From contig JBGCFT010000268.1 of the NCBI GenBank assembly GCA_045107085.1, positions 1 through 9,657 of the forward strand: 9,657 bases of DNA, read 5' to 3'. Within the stretch, counting starts at the first letter, position 1. Each line of letters begins with the position of its first letter. The notes under the pieces were generated by a model. That model saw only the letters and a list, made by a program, of their open reading frames with translations. It was not told the origin of the DNA and searched no databases. A program made the position numbers and the translations under genes. Origin of the DNA: NORP309 sp045107085. Lineage in GTDB: Bacteria > Pseudomonadota > Gammaproteobacteria > Xanthomonadales > Marinicellaceae. Below, piece after piece: positions 6,713 to 9,657 of this stretch.

Positions 6713-7639
6713 ATGGACAAATTAGTAGTTTTCTTTTTGATTTTACTATCAACAGGGTTATTTGCAGATGAAGAATCAGAATTTGCAGAAATTATGCCCA
6801 AATTTACTGATACATTATATTTAGGTGCAGAAACAAATGGCACAATAGAAATTGCTGTTGGTGAAAGAGGCCATATAGCTGTTAGCGATGATTATGGCGC
6901 ATCTTGGATACAAGCAAAGAATGTACCAACAAGAACAACTTTAACTGCGATTTCAATGGTTAATAATCATTCGTGGGCAGTAGGGCATGACACGACTGTT
7001 TTATACAGCTCAGATAATGGAATTACTTGGACTAAACAGTTTGAAGACAAAGAGAGACAAATGCCATTACTCGATGTTTTATTTATAAACGAAAGTGAGG
7101 GTTTTGCTGTTGGGGCTTATGGAACTTATTTAACGACTATGGATGGTGGTAAAAATTGGAATGATAGTCTAATTTATACCGATGAAGATTATCACATTAA
7201 TAAAATCATTCAAGTGGACGAGTTTAAATTGTTTGCTGTAGCAGAAGCAGGAAAAGCTTATAGAAGCTTCGATCTAGGAAAAAACTGGGAATCATTAGAC
7301 ATGCCTTACAAAGGCTCAATGTTTGGAGCAGTTTACTTTGATAATCAAATAATTACCTATGGATTGCGTGGAAATGTATTAGTAAGTGATGATTTTGGAA
7401 GCACTTTTGAACAAATAGAATCACCCATTCAAAACAGCTTATTCGCTTCAGAACATACATTTAATAATAAATTACTCATAGTTGGTGCAAATGGTTCAGT
7501 ATTACAATACAGAAGTAATCGACTAACTAAAGTCAATGTTGCTAAAAATGACGGAGATTATACAGGTTTACTATCAATTAAGAATGATAAGTTATTGTTT
7601 CTCAGTGAAACTGGATTATCAACTAAGGATATGAGGTAA
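6713..7639 (+). CDS. Exported Ycf48-like Asp-box (BNR) beta-propeller protein
   Basis: From the ATG at 6713 the protein has 308 residues. A short signal peptide (MDKLVVFFLILLSTGLFA, cleavage after Ala18) predicts export to the periplasm; there is no lipobox. The rest is a propeller with five Asp-box motifs of the S-x-D-x-G-x-x-W type: SDDYGASW (58-65), SSDNGITW (99-106), TMDGGKNW (142-149), SFDLGKNW (185-192) and SDDFGSTF (225-232). Each follows a short strand such as AVGERGHIAV or AVGAYGTYLT, and a sixth such strand (IVGANGSVLQY, 257-267) lacks the box, so six blades are likely. Ycf48/HCF136 is a photosystem II assembly factor in phototrophs. In heterotrophic proteobacteria this family is common next to RND pumps with DUF1302 and DUF1329, where its task is unproven; assembling or stabilising the pump complex is a reasonable inference. 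It ends 5 nt before the RND gene. Confidence 0.88.
   Translation: MDKLVVFFLILLSTGLFADEESEFAEIMPKFTDTLYLGAETNGTIEIAVGERGHIAVSDDYGASWIQAKNVPTRTTLTAISMVNNHSWAVGHDTTVLYSSDNGITWTKQFEDKERQMPLLDVLFINESEGFAVGAYGTYLTTMDGGKNWNDSLIYTDEDYHINKIIQVDEFKLFAVAEAGKAYRSFDLGKNWESLDMPYKGSMFGAVYFDNQIITYGLRGNVLVSDDFGSTFEQIESPIQNSLFASEHTFNNKLLIVGANGSVLQYRSNRLTKVNVAKNDGDYTGLLSIKNDKLLFLSETGLSTKDMR
7633..7636 (+). promoter_or_regulatory. Ribosome binding site of the RND gene, inside the end of the propeller gene
   Basis: GAGG at 7633-7636 overlaps the last sense codons of the propeller gene, 8 nt before the ATG at 7645. This placement indicates translation from a shared transcript. Confidence 0.65.
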
Positions 7640-7644
7640 TAACA

Positions 7645-9657
7645 ATGTCAAATGAAAATTCAAAATTAATCACAGTATTACAAAATATTATATTTAATAA
7701 TAAAAAAATAATATTATTTTTACTGACGGCCATGACAATTTTTATGGCATATAACGCCAGTAAATTAAGAGTAGATGCTGGCTTTAAAAAACAATTACCC
7801 TTAGAACATGAATACATGAAAACCTTCATGGATTATGAATCTGAATTTGGCGGTGCAAACCGTTTGCTGATTGCAGTGATGGCCAAAGAAGGCGACATGT
7901 TTAACCCTAGCTTTTTTAAAACATTAGAAGCTGTAACTGATGATGTTTTCTCTATAAAGGGTGTAAGTCCAGCCAGTGTTACTTCAATTTTTACTCCGAA
8001 TGTTAGGTTTGTTGAAGTTGTTGAAGACGGTTTTGCTGGAGGCAATGTTATTCCTTCAGATTTTTCACCCAACCCTCAAATGTTTGAAGTGGTTAAAAAT
8101 AATATTGTAAAGGCTGGTGTAGTTGGACGGCTAGTTGCAGAGGATTTTAATGGTGCAATGGTTTGGGCAGAGCTTTTAGAAGAAGATCCAGTTTCTAAAG
8201 AAAAAATAAACTATCAAGATGTGGCTGCACAATTAGAAAATATTAGACAAAAGCATCAAAAAGGCAACGATCAGATATTACACGTTATTGGATTTGCTAA
8301 AATAGTTGGTGACATATCAGAAGGTGCTAAATCTGTATTATACTTTTTTGGAATGGCCATTTTAATTACAGCTTTATTATTATTCTGGTATTCAGGCAGA
8401 TTGACTTTAACTGTATTTCCTTTGGTTTGTTCAGTTGTAGCGGTTATTTGGCAACTCGGAACTTTGAAATTATTAGGATTTGGTATTGATCCTATGAATA
8501 TATTAACCCCATTTCTGATATTTGCAATTGGAGTGAGCCATGGGGTACAAATGATTTCTACTTGGACTGATAATATAATCTCGCAAGAAACGGGTAAATG
8601 GAATGCAGAAACTGCTGCTAAATTTACATTTGCAGCCTTACTGGCTCCTGGTATTATTGCTTTGCTTAGTGATACCATTGGATTTGCAACAATATACTTT
8701 ATTGACATAAGAATTATTCAAGAGTTAGCCATAACAGCAACAATTGGTGTGGCATTGATTATTATCACTAATCTTGTTTTAATGCCAATTTTATTATCAA
8801 ATGTTAGTACTAAAAAGATTCATAATTTTGTCAAAAAACAATCGATTAAGAAAAATAAGGATTCTAAATTTTGGAGAGCGATTGCTAGTTTTGCTAAAAT
8901 GCCAATGGCTGCCATTTCAGTATTGGCACTAATCGGTTTATTCGCATTTGGCTACATAAAATCTCAAGATATGCAGATTGGAGATTCACAAACTGGAGTT
9001 CCAGAACTGAGGGCTGATTCTGTTTATAACACGGATGCCATTACTATAAGTTCTGAATTTTCTTTAGGAGTAGACATGATTAGTGTGATTGCTGAATCAA
9101 GTGCTAATGCCTGTACAGAAAGTTATAAAGCCATGCAAAATATAGATAGATTTGCTTGGCATATGCAAAATGTTGAAGGTGTACAAAAAGTCATTACATT
9201 GTCACAGTTTGCAAAAGTCGTAACAGCTGGTTGGAATGAAGGAAATCCTAAGTGGAAAGCACTTTCTCGCAATGAATATATCATGAGACAAAGTCTTTCA
9301 AGTATTGAAACCGATACAGGATTGCTAAATAAAGATTGTAGCTCCATGCCAATTATGATTTTTACCGAGGATCACAAAGCCTCTACAATCAATAGGGTAG
9401 TTGCAGCAGTCAATAAATATAGATTAGACAACCCAGCGACCACTGATCCAATTTTAACAGCAGTTGTACAATCAATTCATGGATTTAATTTAAATGATCA
9501 ATCTACTATTCAGCCAATCATTAGTTCGCTTAATGAACTCGGTGATACAGCTTCTGATAAGTTTCAAAATATTATCGATGCTGTCAGTAATATAGATGTT
9601 AATAATCAAGATGACATTGATTACTTAGCTGGCGAGATTGATACTTATAAATTAAAT
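7645..9657 (+). CDS. RND/MMPL-family inner-membrane transporter, C-terminus cut by window edge
   Basis: The frame is open for 671 codons from the ATG at 7645 to the window edge. The order fits half-duplicated MMPL/RND exporters: TM1 (about 20-37), a first periplasmic domain (about 40-228), five clustered helices (about 232-385), a cytoplasmic basic linker (390-415), TM7 (about 420-438) and a second periplasmic domain running to the edge. Signature stretches are DPMNILTPFLIFAIGVSHG (282-300) and LSDTIGFATIYFIDI (341-355). FAWHMQNVEGVQKVITL, AGWNEGNPKWKAL and GLLNKDCSSMPIMIF match RND proteins encoded with DUF1302/DUF1329 as I recall them. Cys490 and Cys565 could form a periplasmic disulfide. 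Family members usually have about 780-900 residues, so the last helices (TM8-12) are missing from the window, not from the gene. It should use the proton gradient to move a lipid-like substrate; direction and substrate are unknown. Confidence 0.9.
   Translation, partial: MSNENSKLITVLQNIIFNNKKIILFLLTAMTIFMAYNASKLRVDAGFKKQLPLEHEYMKTFMDYESEFGGANRLLIAVMAKEGDMFNPSFFKTLEAVTDDVFSIKGVSPASVTSIFTPNVRFVEVVEDGFAGGNVIPSDFSPNPQMFEVVKNNIVKAGVVGRLVAEDFNGAMVWAELLEEDPVSKEKINYQDVAAQLENIRQKHQKGNDQILHVIGFAKIVGDISEGAKSVLYFFGMAILITALLLFWYSGRLTLTVFPLVCSVVAVIWQLGTLKLLGFGIDPMNILTPFLIFAIGVSHGVQMISTWTDNIISQETGKWNAETAAKFTFAALLAPGIIALLSDTIGFATIYFIDIRIIQELAITATIGVALIIITNLVLMPILLSNVSTKKIHNFVKKQSIKKNKDSKFWRAIASFAKMPMAAISVLALIGLFAFGYIKSQDMQIGDSQTGVPELRADSVYNTDAITISSEFSLGVDMISVIAESSANACTESYKAMQNIDRFAWHMQNVEGVQKVITLSQFAKVVTAGWNEGNPKWKALSRNEYIMRQSLSSIETDTGLLNKDCSSMPIMIFTEDHKASTINRVVAAVNKYRLDNPATTDPILTAVVQSIHGFNLNDQSTIQPIISSLNELGDTASDKFQNIIDAVSNIDVNNQDDIDYLAGEIDTYKLN

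Noticed and set aside
7704..7721. Perfect 18-bp A/T palindrome (AAAAATAATATTATTTTT) near the start of the RND gene
   Set aside because: It is wholly A/T and lies in codons for Asn, Lys and Ile/Leu/Phe of the first membrane helix. In such AT-rich coding DNA it is explained by composition; a hairpin of only A-T pairs would be weak.
8271..8708. 145-codon minus-strand open frame
   Set aside because: It is antisense to the membrane core of the RND transporter, where the plus-strand frame shows conserved family motifs. No start signal supports it.

Overview
The window comes from an AT-rich Gram-negative bacterium. TAA ends all four complete genes, Shine-Dalgarno sites are strong, and the encoded proteins include Sec signal peptides, lipoboxes, an outer-membrane beta-barrel and an inner-membrane RND pump. 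The families present (DUF1302, DUF1329, Ycf48-like propeller, MMPL-type RND, VolA-like lipase) are typical of Gammaproteobacteria that handle lipids, steroids or hydrocarbons. A low-GC marine gammaproteobacterium is my best guess, but nothing here fixes the genus.

Layout. Positions 1-527 (minus strand) hold the first third of an SLC13/DASS sodium-coupled anion transporter, cut by the window edge. Positions 528-859 are an AT-rich divergent intergenic region. A tight co-directional set follows on the plus strand: a surface-type lipoprotein lipase (860-2941), a DUF1302 outer-membrane protein (2955-4721) and a DUF1329 lipoprotein (4738-6540), with gaps of 13 and 16 nt. A clear intrinsic terminator lies at 6571-6597. 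After it comes a second pair: a six-bladed-looking Asp-box/Ycf48-like exported propeller (6713-7639) and an RND/MMPL transporter (7645 to beyond the window end), separated by 5 nt.

How the genes may work together. DUF1302, DUF1329, Ycf48-like and RND/MMPL genes are a recurrent neighbourhood in Pseudomonas-like bacteria, generally suspected of moving a hydrophobic substrate across the envelope. The likely roles are the RND pump in the inner membrane, DUF1329 (LolA/LolB-like fold) as periplasmic lipid carrier, DUF1302 as outer-membrane channel, and the propeller as a periplasmic accessory. Here a VolA-like esterase/lipase with a readable Ser-Asp-His triad leads the set, which links lipid hydrolysis to that transport route. 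This functional reading is inference.

The most unusual element is the DUF1329 protein. It is a lipoprotein, and about 146 residues of Ala/Lys/Glu/Met-rich, Pro- and Gly-free, TolA-like helix separate the lipid anchor from the DUF1329 domain. The helix includes three 15-residue tandem repeats. A continuous helix of that length would be about 22 nm, close to the width of the periplasm, suggesting a tethered carrier rather than a freely diffusing one.
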